From Oscillospiraceae bacterium (GTDB lineage Bacteria; Bacillota; Clostridia; Oscillospirales; Acutalibacteraceae): DNA of 5,519 nt. The stretch covers positions 1,186 through 6,704 of the forward strand of contig JAJXDX010000118.1 of the NCBI GenBank assembly GCA_021640185.1. Direction: 5' to 3'. Numbering within the stretch: the stretch's first letter is position 1; each line of letters begins with the position of its first letter. The position numbers and the translations under genes are program-made. The notes beneath the pieces are model-generated. The model worked only from the letters and a program-made list of their open reading frames with translations, was not told the DNA's origin and searched no databases. Below, piece by piece: positions 5,069-5,519 of this stretch.

Positions 5069-5142
5069 AAAAAGCGGAAAAAGAGAGCGAAAAACACACT
5101 TTTTTTCGCCGAAAAAAGAAGATAGTTTGATCGTCAAAAAAA
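5069..5142. promoter_or_regulatory. Helically phased A/T tracts upstream of the operon promoter
   Basis: In otherwise GC-rich DNA, runs of five to seven A or T occur at 5069-5073, 5078-5082, 5090-5094, 5100-5106 (T), 5112-5117 and 5136-5142. The first five centres are about 9-12 bases apart, averaging close to one helical turn. This is the pattern expected of intrinsically bent DNA, and the nearest tract is about 15 bp beyond the -35 element. The stretch 5061-5185 holds no convincing gene. Its 3' part (5143-5185) shows nothing I can name. Confidence 0.55.
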
Positions 5143-5185
5143 GGTGGAGCGCCGTAGACGGTGCTGTTCTCCGCCGCAGTCGATC

Positions 5186-5220
5186 AAAAAAGCCCGGGCA
5201 GCGTCTGCCGCTGCCCGGGC
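5186..5220 (-). terminator. Intrinsic terminator of the phosphohexomutase gene
   Basis: A perfect 12-bp stem (5192-5203 with 5209-5220, arm GCCCGGGCAGCG) has a five-base loop. On the minus strand it is followed by TTTTTT (5191-5186). It lies 47 bases past the stop codon. Confidence 0.93.
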
Positions 5221-5226
5221 CATTGC

Positions 5227-5259
5227 CGGTCTGCCCGAAAAGAGATCCGGCGCAGACCG
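5227..5259 (-). other. Extra 3'-UTR hairpin ahead of the terminator
   Basis: CGGTCTGC (5227-5234) pairs with GCAGACCG (5252-5259), and CCG/CGG can pair further inside. It lies between the mutase stop and its terminator, giving two tandem hairpins. It may protect the mRNA 3' end. It has no T-tract of its own. Confidence 0.45.
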
Positions 5260-5267
5260 AGAGAGCA

Positions 5268-5519
5268 TTATTTGCCGCCGATCATCCTGTGCGCATCGGC
5301 GAGCAGCGCCTGCTCGCGCGCAGCGGCATCGTCCGCGTCGCGGCCGATGACGGTGACGTAGGCCTTGATCTTGGGCTCCGTCCCGGAGGGGCGGACGATC
5401 ACGCCCGCGCCGTCCGCCAGACGGAAGGACAGCACGTTAGAACACGGCAGCGTCAGCGCCGTCGTTTCCCCCGTGGTCAGATCGCGGCGCACCTGCGCGC
5501 GATAGTCGGCGATCACGGT
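5268..5519 (-). CDS. Phosphoglucomutase/phosphomannomutase-type phosphohexomutase, C-terminal end (5'-truncated)
   Basis: The last 83 residues of a minus-strand gene end at TAA 5270-5268 and run off the right edge. The sequence LPCSNVLSFRLADG followed by VIVRPSGTEPKIKAYVTV is the C-terminal domain 4 of alpha-D-phosphohexomutases. The RPSGTEPKIK loop binds the phosphate of the sugar substrate. The spacing from SNVL to RPSGTEP matches the phosphoglucomutase (PgcA-like) branch of Firmicutes, so interconversion of glucose-1-phosphate and glucose-6-phosphate is most likely. Phosphomannomutase or phosphopentomutase activity cannot be excluded. The active-site serine loop and metal-binding loop lie outside the window. 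The GTG near the edge (5516-5514) is internal, not a start. The gene ends in its own terminator, so it is not co-transcribed with the isomerase operon despite sharing its strand. Confidence 0.9.
   Translation of the reverse strand, partial: TVIADYRAQVRRDLTTGETTALTLPCSNVLSFRLADGAGVIVRPSGTEPKIKAYVTVIGRDADDAAAREQALLADAHRMIGGK

Noticed and set aside
5099..5118. T7/A6 hairpin CTTTTTT...AAAAAAG as a terminator
   Set aside because: The stem is almost entirely A:T with no GC-rich base and no gene ending into it. It is better explained as part of the phased A-tract array.

Overview
The window is GC-rich bacterial DNA (well above half G+C by eye; no count was made) packed with genes. It has AAGGAGG-type ribosome-binding sites, sigma-A/sigma-70-like promoters with 17-bp spacers, and short perfect-stem intrinsic terminators. 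The FtsH tail, the BrnQ transporter and the hemolysin III/TrhA protein all look like those of high-GC Clostridia. An uncultured gut Oscillospirales-type organism is my best guess, inferred from sequence style rather than from any search. Nothing indicates a phage, plasmid, insertion sequence, CRISPR array, rRNA or tRNA.

Layout. (1) 1-328: the 3' end of a plus-strand ftsH gene and its terminator. (2) 355-1850: a single-gene unit with a perfect-consensus promoter and brnQ, a branched-chain amino acid:cation symporter. A bidirectional terminator ends it and also serves the convergent next gene. (3) 1857-2640: a minus-strand trhA/hemolysin III membrane protein with its own promoter. (4) 2641-2803: a gene-free stretch built from nested palindromes sharing the words CGGTAG/CTACCG and GGCTCTACC. 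It is the least explained DNA in the window. (5) 2823-5054: a minus-strand two-gene operon. Transcription runs from a promoter at about 5026-5054 through a xylose-isomerase-like TIM-barrel isomerase/epimerase, then a Gfo/Idh/MocA NAD(P)-dependent oxidoreductase, to a strong terminator at 2823-2859. (6) 5069-5142: A/T tracts spaced close to one helical turn just upstream of that promoter. (7) 5186-5519: the 3' end of a minus-strand phosphoglucomutase/phosphomannomutase-type gene and its terminator.

How the genes fit together. FtsH, BrnQ, TrhA and the phosphohexomutase are separately transcribed housekeeping functions: proteolysis, amino-acid uptake, membrane homeostasis and hexose-phosphate interconversion. 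The only evident multi-gene pathway is the oxidoreductase plus TIM-barrel pair. Such pairs act on sugars, inositols or glycosides by oxidising a ring hydroxyl to a ketone and then isomerising, epimerising or eliminating. The substrate cannot be read from this window. I did not find a clearly new defence or mobile system. The items most worth a second look are the palindrome cluster, the oxidoreductase/isomerase pair and the phased A-tracts.
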